From an uncultured Bryobacteraceae bacterium (GTDB lineage: Bacteria; Acidobacteriota; Terriglobia; Bryobacterales; Bryobacteraceae): a stretch of 64,000 nucleotides of DNA. This document shows positions 16,572-25,968 of the stretch, in pieces. The notes beneath the pieces are model-generated. The model had not been told where the DNA came from, did not search any database, and worked only from the letters and a program-made list of their open reading frames with translations. Every line of letters begins with the position of its first letter. Within the stretch, counting starts at the first letter, position 1. Made by a program: the position numbers and the translations under genes. The DNA is taken from NCBI GenBank assembly GCA_938003835.1, contig CALKXJ010000007.1:372001-436000 (forward strand). The letters are read 5' to 3'.

Positions 16572-18045
16572 CGTAGCTTTGGATGGCGCGGGCGAGACTC
16601 AGCAGCGTCTGGGCCTCAACGCCAAAGCCCTCCGGGACGCTCTCGGAGGGGCACAGCGCCGCGAGCTTGTGCGGAAGCTCGGCCCGCAGCAGGTCGGCCA
16701 GCGGGCTGACCACACCGGGACGGACGGCCGACGCCGGCCCCCGGCTCAGCAGCACGTAATCGCGGTCCGACAGCGGCACATAGACGTGCCAGGAGGCGCG
16801 CGCCAGCCGCTCGCCCGGCTTGCGTCCATATACGCGACCGCCATAGTGCAACTCCGCGTGCGCGAAGCCCAGGCTCCGGCAGCCCTCCTCGACCGCCGCC
16901 CAGCAGCTTTCGATCGTGCCGGCGCGGGCGACCGCGCGCTCCAGGTTCACCAGCGCGATCTGCGCGCTCAGCATCTGCCGCAATTCGCCCTTGAACAACA
17001 CGCGCGTCGCCACGCCGAATTCATCGTAATCGAGCCTCTGAACCCCCGCCCAGGCTACGGCAAGAAACAGCAGGAGAACCAGCCCGCTCGATTTGCCGTA
17101 GAGGGTGCTCAAAAGCAGGGAGAAGGCGGCGCCGACGCCGCAGGCCGCATAAAGCACCAGCACGACGCGCCGCGGCCCGAATCCCAGGTCGAGCAACCGG
17201 TGATGGACGTGGCCGCGATCGGCGTCGAAGATAGGCCGGCCGCGCAGGAAACGGCGCACGATGGCGATCCCGGTATCGGCCAAAGGAACCGCCAGCGCCA
17301 CCAGCGGCGCCGTCATCCCCAGCATCGTGGCCGATTTCTGACTCCAGATCACGCCGTAGCAGCCGAGCAGAAAGCCCACCAGCAGGCTGCCGGAATCGCC
17401 CAGAAAGACCGAGGCCGGATTGAAGTTGTACCGCAGAAATCCGGCGAGCGCTCCGGCCAGCGGCAGGGTGGCTAGCGCCAAGGGCAGGTTCTGGTTGAGT
17501 AGCGCGGCGAGGAAGGCCGTCAGCGTCGCCACCAGACCCACGCCCGCCGCCAGCCCGTCGACGCCATCGATGAGGTTGAACGCATTGGCGCAGGCCACCA
17601 GCCACAGCAACGTGAGCGGCAGGGCCAGCCAGTCGGCCAGCGCGTAGCCGGCGACGTGCGAAACTTTGACGCCTCCCCAGCAGGCCAAGGAAGCGGCGGC
17701 AAGCTGCCCGGCGAGTTTCGTCGCCGGTTTCAGCCCGCGCACGTCGTCGACGAGCCCGACCAGAAAGACCAGCGAGGCCGCCGGTAGAATCGTCCAGACC
17801 AGCGGCAGCGCCAGCTCGAGGAAGTCCCCGCCTCGGAGCGGAGAGGCGAGCAGCGCCATATAGGCGAGCACGTAGGAGGCGGCGATCGGAATCCCTCCGG
17901 CGCGCGGAATCGGCCTTCCGTGCAGTTTCCTGACGCCGTCCGGCCGGTCGACAACGCCCCACCGCAAGAAGGCGTCGCGCACTACGGGCGTCAGCAGCAG
18001 CGAAAGCGCCAGCGCAACCACCGCGGTGAAGGCCGTCGAGTACAT
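16501..18045 (-). CDS. MraY/WecA-family undecaprenyl-phosphate phosphoglycosyltransferase with long C-terminal tail
   Basis: Polytopic enzyme that transfers a sugar-1-phosphate to undecaprenyl phosphate and so starts the glycan repeat unit. Family motifs in order: GLVDDVRGLKP, ANAFNLIDGVDGLAAG (catalytic aspartates), FLGDSGSLLVGF, and RGHVHHRLLDLGF (histidine motif for the cofactor). The core ends near residue 330. A further roughly 180 residues form a soluble tail, with a long helical part and a beta-rich segment (SWHVYVPLSDRDYVLLS), not found in E. coli WecA (about 370 residues). It sits at the end of the exopolysaccharide operon, nine bases after the GT4 gene. Confidence 0.88.
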   Translation of the reverse strand: MYSTAFTAVVALALSLLLTPVVRDAFLRWGVVDRPDGVRKLHGRPIPRAGGIPIAASYVLAYMALLASPLRGGDFLELALPLVWTILPAASLVFLVGLVDDVRGLKPATKLAGQLAAASLACWGGVKVSHVAGYALADWLALPLTLLWLVACANAFNLIDGVDGLAAGVGLVATLTAFLAALLNQNLPLALATLPLAGALAGFLRYNFNPASVFLGDSGSLLVGFLLGCYGVIWSQKSATMLGMTAPLVALAVPLADTGIAIVRRFLRGRPIFDADRGHVHHRLLDLGFGPRRVVLVLYAACGVGAAFSLLLSTLYGKSSGLVLLLFLAVAWAGVQRLDYDEFGVATRVLFKGELRQMLSAQIALVNLERAVARAGTIESCWAAVEEGCRSLGFAHAELHYGGRVYGRKPGERLARASWHVYVPLSDRDYVLLSRGPASAVRPGVVSPLADLLRAELPHKLAALCPSESVPEGFGVEAQTLLSLARAIQSYDEDSEADSPRHESLVRRASSPVV

Positions 18046-18054
18046 GCCTGCCTC

Positions 18055-19233
18055 TTAATCGGCCGATTTCGCCCTCGGCTCGAGTGCCGCCATGGCGCCG
18101 GACTCCCACGCGGCTTGCCGCCGCGCCCGGTAGGTCCGCTCAAGCACCCCGACCAGCCCATCGGCAGTCTTCTCCCAGGAAAAGCGTGCCGCCTGGGCCA
18201 GAGCCTTCTCGCGGAGAGCCAGCCGATAATCTTCGCCGCGCGCCACCGCCCAGATCGTCTCGGCCATGGCTTCCACGTTGCGGCCGTCGCACCATGCGAC
18301 CGCCTCGCCCGCCACCTCGCGATTCGGCTCCGTGTCGCTGGCGACGATCGCCGCTCCGCAGCCCATCGCCTCGATCAACGTGTTCGGGCAGGCCTCGAGC
18401 AGCGAGCTGAAGATGAACACACGCGCGTTCGCCATCGCGCGCGCCATGCTCTCGGCGTCCACATAGCCGAGAAAACGCATGTGGGATTCAAGACCGAGCT
18501 CGGCCACGCGCGCCCTGAGCAACCGCTCGTAGCGTGCATCGTGCGGCCCGCCGGCCACCAGCAGCGGCTCGCTCAACCCGCGCGCCCGCAGGATCGCGTA
18601 AGCCTCGGCCAGCCGAAGGAGATTCGAGTAGCCGATCATCTTCGCCGAGGCGAACAGGAACTCGGGCGGCGCCCAGCGCGGCGCCGGCCGGCCGGGCGTA
18701 AACGGGGCGCCGAGGCCATGGTGAACCACCGTGGTCTTTTCCACCAGCGGCGGCCGGCCCGCGCCCGCCACCCGGCGCGCATAGTCGGAAACACAGAGGA
18801 TGTGATCGGCCGTGCGGAGCGAAACGGCGGTCATCAGCCGCAGCACCGCGCACCGGATGCGCTTCGGCAGGCTGTTGTAGAACTCGCGATACAGGAACGG
18901 CTCCGTGTAGCGAATCGCGATGACGCGCGGCCGCGGCGCCAGCACAAGATCCGGATTGTTGGCCGTGTAGACCAGCTCGATGCCGTCGGCCCGCATCAGC
19001 GCCGGAAGCTGAAGCTGCTCGGCCAGCAGGCGCCCGGCCAGGCCGCCGCGAGGCCGAACCTCGCGGAAGACGATCTTGCGCGCCTCGAACCGGATCTTCT
19101 CGAGCGTGGCCGGCCGGCCGTAAACGAACCAGAGGTGAGGGTCCCGGCGCCGGTCGAGCACCGGCAACATCTGGCGCAGATAGGTCAGGCCCCCATAGCC
19201 GGAGCTCGGCATGGCATTGACTGCGATCCTCAT
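18055..19233 (-). CDS. glycosyltransferase family 4
   Basis: Retaining GT-B glycosyltransferase of 392 residues for the exopolysaccharide repeat unit. The N-terminal domain begins IAVNAMPSSGYGGLTYL. The C-terminal donor domain has the usual E-x7-E region, SLLEACPNTLIEAMGCGAAIVAS. The ATG (19233) overlaps the stop of the upstream GT2 gene by four bases. The sugar specificity cannot be told. Confidence 0.88.
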   Translation of the reverse strand: MRIAVNAMPSSGYGGLTYLRQMLPVLDRRRDPHLWFVYGRPATLEKIRFEARKIVFREVRPRGGLAGRLLAEQLQLPALMRADGIELVYTANNPDLVLAPRPRVIAIRYTEPFLYREFYNSLPKRIRCAVLRLMTAVSLRTADHILCVSDYARRVAGAGRPPLVEKTTVVHHGLGAPFTPGRPAPRWAPPEFLFASAKMIGYSNLLRLAEAYAILRARGLSEPLLVAGGPHDARYERLLRARVAELGLESHMRFLGYVDAESMARAMANARVFIFSSLLEACPNTLIEAMGCGAAIVASDTEPNREVAGEAVAWCDGRNVEAMAETIWAVARGEDYRLALREKALAQAARFSWEKTADGLVGVLERTYRARRQAAWESGAMAALEPRAKSAD

Positions 19234-20156
19234 GAGAGACCTCCCTGCCGCGCCCCGCGCGGTGCGGCGACCGCCGGCCAGCCGAGCGGGAGCCGCGCCA
19301 GAGCCGCGGCGGCGCACAACAGGCCCAGGCGCCCGAAGATGGCCGCGAAGGCCAGCGGATCGAGCCAGGGCCGGCTGTGATACCGCCGGTAGTAGGTCCA
19401 CATGCTCAAATGCCGCCAGGCCAGCGCCCGGTAGGGCACCCTGCGGCTGCTTTCTCCGATGGCGTGCTCGACGACAACCTCCGGGTAGTAAATCACCGGG
19501 ACGCCGCGATCGCGGGCGCGCCGGCAAAGATCGACGTCTTCGAAATAGAGGAAGAACGCCTCATCGAAGCCGCCCAGCCGATCGAAGGTCCGCCGGCTCA
19601 TCGCCATGGCGGCGCCCGAGACCCAGTCCACACGCCGCACTCCGCGGTGATCGAAATCGCGCATCAGATACTCCGCGCTCCAGGGGTTCGACGGCGCCAG
19701 CCGCGTCAGCAGCGAATGGCGTCCGGCCAGGAAGGCTCTCCACGTCGGGAAACGCCGGCAGGAAAGCTGCACCGAGCCATCCTCGTCGCGGATGGCGCAG
19801 CCCAGGATCGCCTCGGAGTATTCGGGCGAATCGAGCGCGCGCACGAGCGCCGCCAGGCCATCGCCCATCACCGCGGTGTCCGGATTCAAAAACAGCAGTT
19901 TTGCCGAGCGCGCCAGCCGGGCGCCGGCGTTCGAGGCGCTCCCGAAGCCGGCGTTGGTTCCCATCGGGTGCCACACCACGGCGGGGTGGCTCGCGAGCAA
20001 AGCGTCGCGCAAGTTTGGCCGCGAGCCGTTGTCGGCAACGATCACCTCGACGGGCTCGCCCTGGCCGGCAATCGAGCGCAGGCAGCGCGCGAGCTTCTCC
20101 TCGCTGAAGTAATTCACGATGATGACCGACAGGCTCGAAGCCTCGCTCACAATCAT
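19230..20156 (-). CDS. glycosyltransferase family 2 (rhamnosyltransferase-like)
   Basis: Inverting GT-A glycosyltransferase, 308 residues. It shows the N-terminal SVIIVNYFSEEKLARCL, a nucleotide-binding DNGS, LLFLNPDTAV (metal-binding acidic motif), and FFLYFEDVDLCRRARDRG in the acceptor half. This is the pattern of rhamnosyltransferase-like GT2 enzymes that extend lipid-linked repeats. It lies between the methyltransferase gene and the GT4 gene of the same operon. Confidence 0.87.
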   Translation of the reverse strand: MIVSEASSLSVIIVNYFSEEKLARCLRSIAGQGEPVEVIVADNGSRPNLRDALLASHPAVVWHPMGTNAGFGSASNAGARLARSAKLLFLNPDTAVMGDGLAALVRALDSPEYSEAILGCAIRDEDGSVQLSCRRFPTWRAFLAGRHSLLTRLAPSNPWSAEYLMRDFDHRGVRRVDWVSGAAMAMSRRTFDRLGGFDEAFFLYFEDVDLCRRARDRGVPVIYYPEVVVEHAIGESSRRVPYRALAWRHLSMWTYYRRYHSRPWLDPLAFAAIFGRLGLLCAAAALARLPLGWPAVAAPRGARQGGLS

Positions 20157-20190
20157 CGATCTCGCTTCCTCCTCATCCCGTCCGATCCGC

Positions 20191-20928
20191 TCAGGCGGCT
20201 TTCGCCAGCGCCGCCAGCAGGTTCATTCGGAGCGGCGCCAGCCTCTCGCTGGAGTTCACCAGGCGTTCGTAGAGCATCATGGGGTAGAACAGGACGGCGT
20301 GCCGCCGGCCGTAATAGGGCTCGGCCTCGAGATGCTGGAGCTCGATCGGAGCCAGACCGGCGGCCCGAGCGGCCCGCACGATCGCCCCGGCGGTGTTCAT
20401 CCGGTAGTAGACCGGGTACGGATCGTGCGCCCCGTCCAGATCTCTCAGCCGGTTGGCCCACTTCAGATGCAGGCTGTGCGGCAGCAGCCGCGAGCCGAGC
20501 GAAACGTAATGCCAGAGGTTCGGCGTGCGGAAACAGTAGACCCCGCCCGGCCGTAGCACCCGAGCCACCTCGCGTAGATGTCTCTCCGGCTCCCTGAGGT
20601 GCTCGATGACGTAGTTGGACACGCATCCGTCGAACGACGCGTCGCGAAACGGCAGCCGCGCCGCGTCGGAAAGACAACACGCCGCCAGAGCCGCGTTCGA
20701 GCGTAGCTCCTCGGAGACGTCAATGCCCACCAGTTCGACGAACTCGCTCAGGAACCGGCTGGTCTTGTTGTCGGGCCCGGCGCCGATTTCGAGAACCCTG
20801 CCGCCGTGCTTCAGGTGACCCAGACAAAGCCGGTGAAAGATTCCCGTCCCGTCGCGAAACGCCGGATTTGAATAGTAGTAGCGTTCGAACAGGTGCCGGG
20901 TTCCCATCAACTCGCCCCTAGCATCCAT
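20191..20928 (-). CDS. class I SAM-dependent methyltransferase
   Basis: Rossmann-fold methyltransferase of 245 residues with motif I VLEIGAGPDNKT, an acidic SAM-ribose position at GIDVS, and VSNYVIEHLREPERHL followed by RVLRPGG. In this operon it probably methylates a sugar of the exopolysaccharide or its lipid-linked precursor. It is separated from the polymerase gene by 39 bases. Confidence 0.85.
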   Translation of the reverse strand: MDARGELMGTRHLFERYYYSNPAFRDGTGIFHRLCLGHLKHGGRVLEIGAGPDNKTSRFLSEFVELVGIDVSEELRSNAALAACCLSDAARLPFRDASFDGCVSNYVIEHLREPERHLREVARVLRPGGVYCFRTPNLWHYVSLGSRLLPHSLHLKWANRLRDLDGAHDPYPVYYRMNTAGAIVRAARAAGLAPIELQHLEAEPYYGRRHAVLFYPMMLYERLVNSSERLAPLRMNLLAALAKAA

Positions 20929-20967
20929 ATCGGCTCCGCCGCGCCTCCTCGATACCTGCGCGATCTC

Positions 20968-22329
20968 CTAGCCCGGCATCACGCCGGCGCGCCAGCCCCG
21001 GGCGGCGCCCCAGTCCAAAAGAACCGGAGCCGGCCGCCTCTCCACTGCCGCGCGCAAACCGGCCCAGCGGACCACAAGCAACATCACCAAAGCCGGCACG
21101 ATCGAGGCGGAGATCACCGTGTGGATGTCTCCCCGCAGCGCAAAGGCCCAATGCAGACCCCACAGGCCCCACAGCAGGCTCGAGTCAGCCCGCCCGGACT
21201 TGAGAAAGTAGGAGGTCCAGCCGATCACGCTGCCGAAGACAAACGGGAACAGGATCCAGCCCGCCAGCCCGAAATTGGCGTAGCCCTCGCCGATGATCGA
21301 AGCTGCCAGCGACACGGTGGTGTCGAACTGGTAGCCGTACTGCCAGGCGAGCTCGCGGCCCCAGGGGATCGGCTTGTCCGGCCACATCGTGCGCGGCACG
21401 AACACCACGAGCGGCGTCAGCAGCGAGTGGCCGCGGATGAAGGTCTCCGGATGGGTATAGGTGCTGAGCACAAACTGGATCTCGTCGTTGAAGGAAAGGT
21501 GCTCGAAGATCGCGGAGACGGCCTCCTGCGCCCGGTCCTCGATCGTCAGAATGGCCTGCCCGCCCTCGAGACCCGTATCCCGGTAAAGCGTCTGCACCAG
21601 GATCGTGACCACCACGATCGGCATGGCGGCGAGAATCATCATCTTGGCGGCGCGCCGGATGCCCGGATGATCCCTCAGAGCGTAATCAAGGATGAAAAAC
21701 GAGTGCAGCCCGAAGAACAGCACCGAGCCCCGGGAGCCGCTGGCGGCCAGCACCGCCCCGGCGGCGGCCAGCGTTCCGAGCAGCAGGGCCAGGTGAAGCG
21801 GGCGCAAGCTCGGACGCCGGCACCACAGAAACAGCGTCATCAGGGCCGCAGCAAACAGATAGCCGCGCAGGTAGTGAGCCAAGCGCACCGTCGTACTCGC
21901 CTCCGAGAACACCGACCCGAGCATGAGTTCCGGCCGGTTTCGCATGGCCATCATCGTTTCGAGGGAGCCTTCGAACAGCACCGTGAAGATCACCAGCGCC
22001 AGCGTCCATGTGGCCGCCGCCAGCCACATCCACAAACGCGGGCGCATCAGAAAGCGCGGCGCCGCCGAATGGGTCAGGCGAAACAGGCGCGCCCGGCGCG
22101 CCGCCCACAGCCCACCGCCCCAGTAAGCGCCCGAGGCGGCCAGATGCAGCAGGACCAACGTGGGCGTCTCCACCACGCTGCCGTGCGGATCGTAGAGCAG
22201 AAACATCAGCGCCAGGTAGACGCCGCCGAACAGCAGCGGGTCGAGCAGCCTCTGGCGGCGCGCCACCAGCCGCAAGGCGTACAGCACCGCAGGAAGCAGG
22301 TAGACCGCACTCCACGGAGCGAATCTCAT
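20968..22329 (-). CDS. O-antigen polymerase-like membrane protein (Wzy-type)
   Basis: Polytopic membrane protein of 453 residues with about 10-12 segments, resembling Wzy/EpsG-type polymerases. A conserved part reads AASGSRGSVLFFGL, and a large periplasmic loop holds FVPRTMWPDKP and IGEGYANFGLAGW, the latter typical of O-antigen polymerases of this kind. The ATG at 22329 overlaps the flippase stop by four bases. With flippase and co-polymerase neighbours this is the best candidate for the repeat-unit polymerase. Confidence 0.8.
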   Translation of the reverse strand: MRFAPWSAVYLLPAVLYALRLVARRQRLLDPLLFGGVYLALMFLLYDPHGSVVETPTLVLLHLAASGAYWGGGLWAARRARLFRLTHSAAPRFLMRPRLWMWLAAATWTLALVIFTVLFEGSLETMMAMRNRPELMLGSVFSEASTTVRLAHYLRGYLFAAALMTLFLWCRRPSLRPLHLALLLGTLAAAGAVLAASGSRGSVLFFGLHSFFILDYALRDHPGIRRAAKMMILAAMPIVVVTILVQTLYRDTGLEGGQAILTIEDRAQEAVSAIFEHLSFNDEIQFVLSTYTHPETFIRGHSLLTPLVVFVPRTMWPDKPIPWGRELAWQYGYQFDTTVSLAASIIGEGYANFGLAGWILFPFVFGSVIGWTSYFLKSGRADSSLLWGLWGLHWAFALRGDIHTVISASIVPALVMLLVVRWAGLRAAVERRPAPVLLDWGAARGWRAGVMPG

Positions 22330-23702
22330 AAGATGTCCTCCTCCGGCACGGCCTTCCCCAGGCGCCGCCAGCAGCTTGCCTGAAAGGCCGTATGAACCAG
22401 GTAGGCGACAAGCAGGCTCCAGGCCAGGCCTCGGGCTCCGTGGCCGGGGACGAGCAGCCGGGCGGCTGCAATCAGCGTGGCGCCCCAGATGCCGTTGAAC
22501 AGCGCGGAGCGCCAGATCAGGTTCCGGCTCACCATCGCCGCGCCGACGGCGGAGTTCGCCGCCGCAAGCACCGCAGCGGCCACGAGCGGCGGAACCAGCG
22601 GCCCGCCCTCCCGGAATCCCCTGCCGTAGAGCTGCATCAGCCAGGGCGAGGCCAGCGCGATCGGAAGAGCCAGGCAGGCGGCGCCACCCGCCGAAACCAG
22701 AAGGTGCAGGGTGAACAGGCGGCGGAAGCCCGCTAGCTGGGAGGCGCCGCGAAGCCGGTGCAGGATGGGCAGAGCCGTGCGCTCGAGCACGCCGGGAACG
22801 AAAGCGATCAGCAGGCGGAACTGGTTGGCTGCGCTGAACAGCCCCATCTCGGCGTAACCGAAGGGCTGCCGGACCAGAATGGTCGAAGCAAGCCAGGTGA
22901 ATGGCACCTTCATGGAGGAGCCGAGCAGCGCCGCTACGGAGAAGCCGAGCAGGATGCGCACCTCCGCCCGGCCCGGCCACCGCCAGCAGTGAAGTCCATG
23001 GCGGCGGAACTCACGCGCCACCGCGGCGCGCGTGACCAGCACCGAGACAACGGCCGCCAGCACCAATCCCGCCACCGCGCCCGGCGTGCCGGAGCGAGCC
23101 GCGCCGCCTCCGATGAGCATTACCGTGAGAATGCCGTTCACCAGGCTGGTGGCCGCCGAGGTGCGAAAGGCCTCCAGCCCGGCGAGCGCTCCACTCTGCA
23201 CGCCCGCCAGCGGGCCACACAGCACGAGCAGCGCGGCGAAGGCCAGCGGCGACGTCAGGTGCCGGGCCCCGAGCAGCTCGGCGGCCAGCCACGGCGCCGC
23301 CGCCCAGACCGCGACGGCGCCGAGGCTGCCCGAGGCAAGGCCCAGCAGCGTGCACAACGTGAGAATTCGGGCGGCCGGCGCCGCACCCGCCTCCCGTACA
23401 AGCGCGATGTGCCGCGCCGCCGTCACGCCCAGGCCCGCCCCGGCAAAGATTCCGGCCACGCCTGCCGTGTTGTAGATGATGCTCAGTTCACCGAAGCCCT
23501 CCTTGCCCAGGAACCGGACTGCGATCAGGAACGCCAACAGGCGGAAGCCCTGGGCGAGCGCGGCGTCGGCCAGGCACCAGAAGGCGCCACGGGCGAACCG
23601 CGCTCCGACCGCGTCCGTCATCACCATCCGGCGGCCCAGCTCCGCGAGGCCGGCCCGCGCGGGCCCGCGGCTGCCGGCCGCAGCAACCGTTCCTGTCGCC
23701 AT
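22326..23702 (-). CDS. polysaccharide flippase (Wzx/MATE-like)
   Basis: MOP-superfamily transporter with about 12-14 segments and 458 residues, which would flip the lipid-linked repeat unit across the inner membrane. It starts with FARGAFWCLADAALAQGFRLLAFLIAVRFLGKEGFGELS, typed here by position: the RFLGKEGFGELS part is the Wzx hallmark. ATG 23702 is preferred. A TTG at 23711 would overlap the kinase stop by four bases. Confidence 0.85.
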   Translation of the reverse strand: MATGTVAAAGSRGPARAGLAELGRRMVMTDAVGARFARGAFWCLADAALAQGFRLLAFLIAVRFLGKEGFGELSIIYNTAGVAGIFAGAGLGVTAARHIALVREAGAAPAARILTLCTLLGLASGSLGAVAVWAAAPWLAAELLGARHLTSPLAFAALLVLCGPLAGVQSGALAGLEAFRTSAATSLVNGILTVMLIGGGAARSGTPGAVAGLVLAAVVSVLVTRAAVAREFRRHGLHCWRWPGRAEVRILLGFSVAALLGSSMKVPFTWLASTILVRQPFGYAEMGLFSAANQFRLLIAFVPGVLERTALPILHRLRGASQLAGFRRLFTLHLLVSAGGAACLALPIALASPWLMQLYGRGFREGGPLVPPLVAAAVLAAANSAVGAAMVSRNLIWRSALFNGIWGATLIAAARLLVPGHGARGLAWSLLVAYLVHTAFQASCWRRLGKAVPEEDIL

Positions 23703-23707
23703 GGCGC

Positions 23708-25918
23708 TCAAGCCGCTTTCGGCGAGTGGTAATACTTGCCGTAACGCCGGTAGGAGTAGTAGTAATAGCCGCCGCCGAGCCGGTGATGAACCTGGTTCAT
23801 CACAATGCCGATGACATTGGCCCGCAGGCGCCGCAGCGTGCTGACCACACTGGCCACCGCCTTGCGATCGGTCTGCCCGGCGCGCGCCACCACCAGCACG
23901 CCGTCCACCACCGTCGCCAGTTGCAGCGGCTCGGCAAAGCCGAGCAGGGGCGGGGCGTCGACGATCACCCAGTCGTAGTCGCGCGTCGCCTCATCAAGCA
24001 GTGCGGCGATGCCCCGGCCGATCAGGTCCGAAGCGCGGCGCGACGGAGGCCCGGCGGGCAGGATCGACAGGTTCGGCAGGCCCTCGGGCTGGCAGACCAG
24101 CTCCCGCCAGGGCCGCTCGCCGACGAGCACATCCGAGAGCCCGGCCGCCGCCGGGATGTTGAAACAGCGGTGCACGCTCGGCCGCCTCAGATCGGCGTCG
24201 ATCAATAGCGTCTTCTGGTTTTGCAGCGCGTGCGCCACGGCCAGGTGGGCCGCCGCGGTCGACTTGCCCTCCGACGGGGCGGCGCTGGTGACCAGAATCG
24301 AGCGGATCGTCCGGTCAAAATCGGTGAGCAGGACCGAATTGCGCAACGTCCGGATCGCTTCTTCGTACAGAGTTACCGAATGGGCGGCCTCCTCCGAGCC
24401 GGCCGCCACCAGCGCGCCCTCGCCCGCCCGGACCAGGCTGAAGCGCCCCCTCCAGCCCTTGACCTCGGGCAGGGTGCCGATCACCTCGGCGTTCGTCATC
24501 CGGCGCAATTGTTCCGGATCGCGCACGCTGGAATCCAGCGCGTCGCTCACCACCGCCACGCTGATCGCGAGCACCGTCGCCAGCAGGAAGGCCACCGCCA
24601 GGTTCAGCGGGAGATTCGGCGAGACGGGCTCGAGCGAGGGCCGCGCCGGATCGGCGATGCGAATGTTGCTGCTCTGGAAGCTGGCGTTGATGCCCGCCTC
24701 GCGGATCTTGCGCACCAGCTCCTCATAGAGCGCCTTGTCGCTGTCGGCCTCCCGCTTGAGCGTCTGATACTCGAAGGAACGCGCGTTCAGGCGATCGAAT
24801 TCGGCCTTGGTCTGGTTCAGCGCCTGCCGCAGCATCTGCTCGCGGTTGAGAGCTTCGCGGTACTCGATCTCGACCCGCTCGGCAATCTTGCGGCGCGCCT
24901 CACCGAGCAGCGACTCCACCTCGGCCAGTTGCGCCGCCGCCTTGCGATACTCGGGATGGTTGGCGCCGTAGTGCGCCTTGATCTCGGCGAAGCGCTCCCG
25001 CGCCTGGTTGCGCCTGGCGATGAGCGCGCGCAGGTCCTGCGCCTGGTCGGAGCCCGCGGCCGCCTCGAGCGCGCCGCCGCGCACCGACTCAAAGGCCGCC
25101 TCCTTGCGCACCCGGTCCGCCTGCGCGCTCGTGAACTCGCTGTTGAGCTGGAGCAGGCGCGCCGAGAGGATGCTGGTCTTCTCCTCCGGGTTGATCACGT
25201 TGAGCTCCCGCTCGAACTCGCTCAGCGCCCGGCTGGAGCGCTCCATCTTCGCCTTGAGCTCGGCCAACTGGCTCTCCATGAAGGCGGTCATGCTCTGCGA
25301 GGAGCGGATACGGATGTTATAGGTGTGCTCGAGATACGACCGGGCGATGGCGTTGGCCACGTCGGCGGCCAGCCGCGGGTCGGTCGAACGGTAGCTGATG
25401 CGCAGCAGATAGGTCTTGGGCGGCCGCGTCACCTTCAGGTTGTTCAGCACCACGGGCGCCTCCTCGGGCTCGACCGGACTCGCTTTCGCCGTTCCGCCCC
25501 GGCCCCCTGCCCGGCGGTTCAGCTTGAACTTCTCGGCCACCGGGCGCAGGACCGAGTCGGACTGGATGAGCCGAATCTGCGTGGCCAGGAACTGATCGGA
25601 ATCCTGGGAGAACAGCGAATGCGTCGCCTCCTGGCCCACCACGCCCAGAGGCGACTGACGGTCGATGTCGACTGTGGCCGTCGACTCGTAGACGGGCTCG
25701 ATCCGGAGCGAAACCACCAGCGTGGCCGCCATGACCGCCACCACGAAAGCGGCGATCCGCCAGCCGTGCCGCCGCAGGATCCATAGGTAGTGCGACAGCG
25801 GCAGCACCGGCTCGGGCGGCTCCGGCTCCCAGCCGGCCGGCTGCGGCGGCGCAAGCGACGCGGCGCGCACCGCCTCGGAGAGAACCGCCAGACTCCGTTC
25901 GGAATTCATTTGCGACAT
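23708..25918 (-). CDS. polysaccharide co-polymerase/BY-kinase (Wzc-like)
   Basis: Chain-length regulator and tyrosine autokinase of 736 residues. A Wzz domain with two membrane segments (about 50-75 and 430-455) brackets a long periplasmic coiled-coil region. The cytoplasmic kinase has Walker A SAAPSEGKST, Walker A' LLIDADLRRPS and Walker B VIVDAPPLL. The C-terminus is a tyrosine cluster (YYYYSYRRYGKYYHS) for autophosphorylation. No phosphatase gene is nearby. It sits between the export protein and flippase genes. Confidence 0.93.
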   Translation of the reverse strand: MSQMNSERSLAVLSEAVRAASLAPPQPAGWEPEPPEPVLPLSHYLWILRRHGWRIAAFVVAVMAATLVVSLRIEPVYESTATVDIDRQSPLGVVGQEATHSLFSQDSDQFLATQIRLIQSDSVLRPVAEKFKLNRRAGGRGGTAKASPVEPEEAPVVLNNLKVTRPPKTYLLRISYRSTDPRLAADVANAIARSYLEHTYNIRIRSSQSMTAFMESQLAELKAKMERSSRALSEFERELNVINPEEKTSILSARLLQLNSEFTSAQADRVRKEAAFESVRGGALEAAAGSDQAQDLRALIARRNQARERFAEIKAHYGANHPEYRKAAAQLAEVESLLGEARRKIAERVEIEYREALNREQMLRQALNQTKAEFDRLNARSFEYQTLKREADSDKALYEELVRKIREAGINASFQSSNIRIADPARPSLEPVSPNLPLNLAVAFLLATVLAISVAVVSDALDSSVRDPEQLRRMTNAEVIGTLPEVKGWRGRFSLVRAGEGALVAAGSEEAAHSVTLYEEAIRTLRNSVLLTDFDRTIRSILVTSAAPSEGKSTAAAHLAVAHALQNQKTLLIDADLRRPSVHRCFNIPAAAGLSDVLVGERPWRELVCQPEGLPNLSILPAGPPSRRASDLIGRGIAALLDEATRDYDWVIVDAPPLLGFAEPLQLATVVDGVLVVARAGQTDRKAVASVVSTLRRLRANVIGIVMNQVHHRLGGGYYYYSYRRYGKYYHSPKAA

Positions 25919-25968
25919 GCTTTCCTCTCAACTCCTGATCGTTCTCGAAGGCTTGCCCGCCGGCGCGG

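Noticed and set aside
19234-19527. Longer GT4 protein starting at 19527
   Set aside because: The extra 98 residues lie antiparallel in frame over the GT2 gene, lack family similarity, and the conserved RIAVNAM start is at 19233.
20929-22383. Plus-strand open frame (from 20893) opposite the polymerase gene
   Set aside because: Low-complexity Gln/His/Arg-rich translation typical of antisense frames; the minus strand encodes a membrane protein coupled to the flippase.
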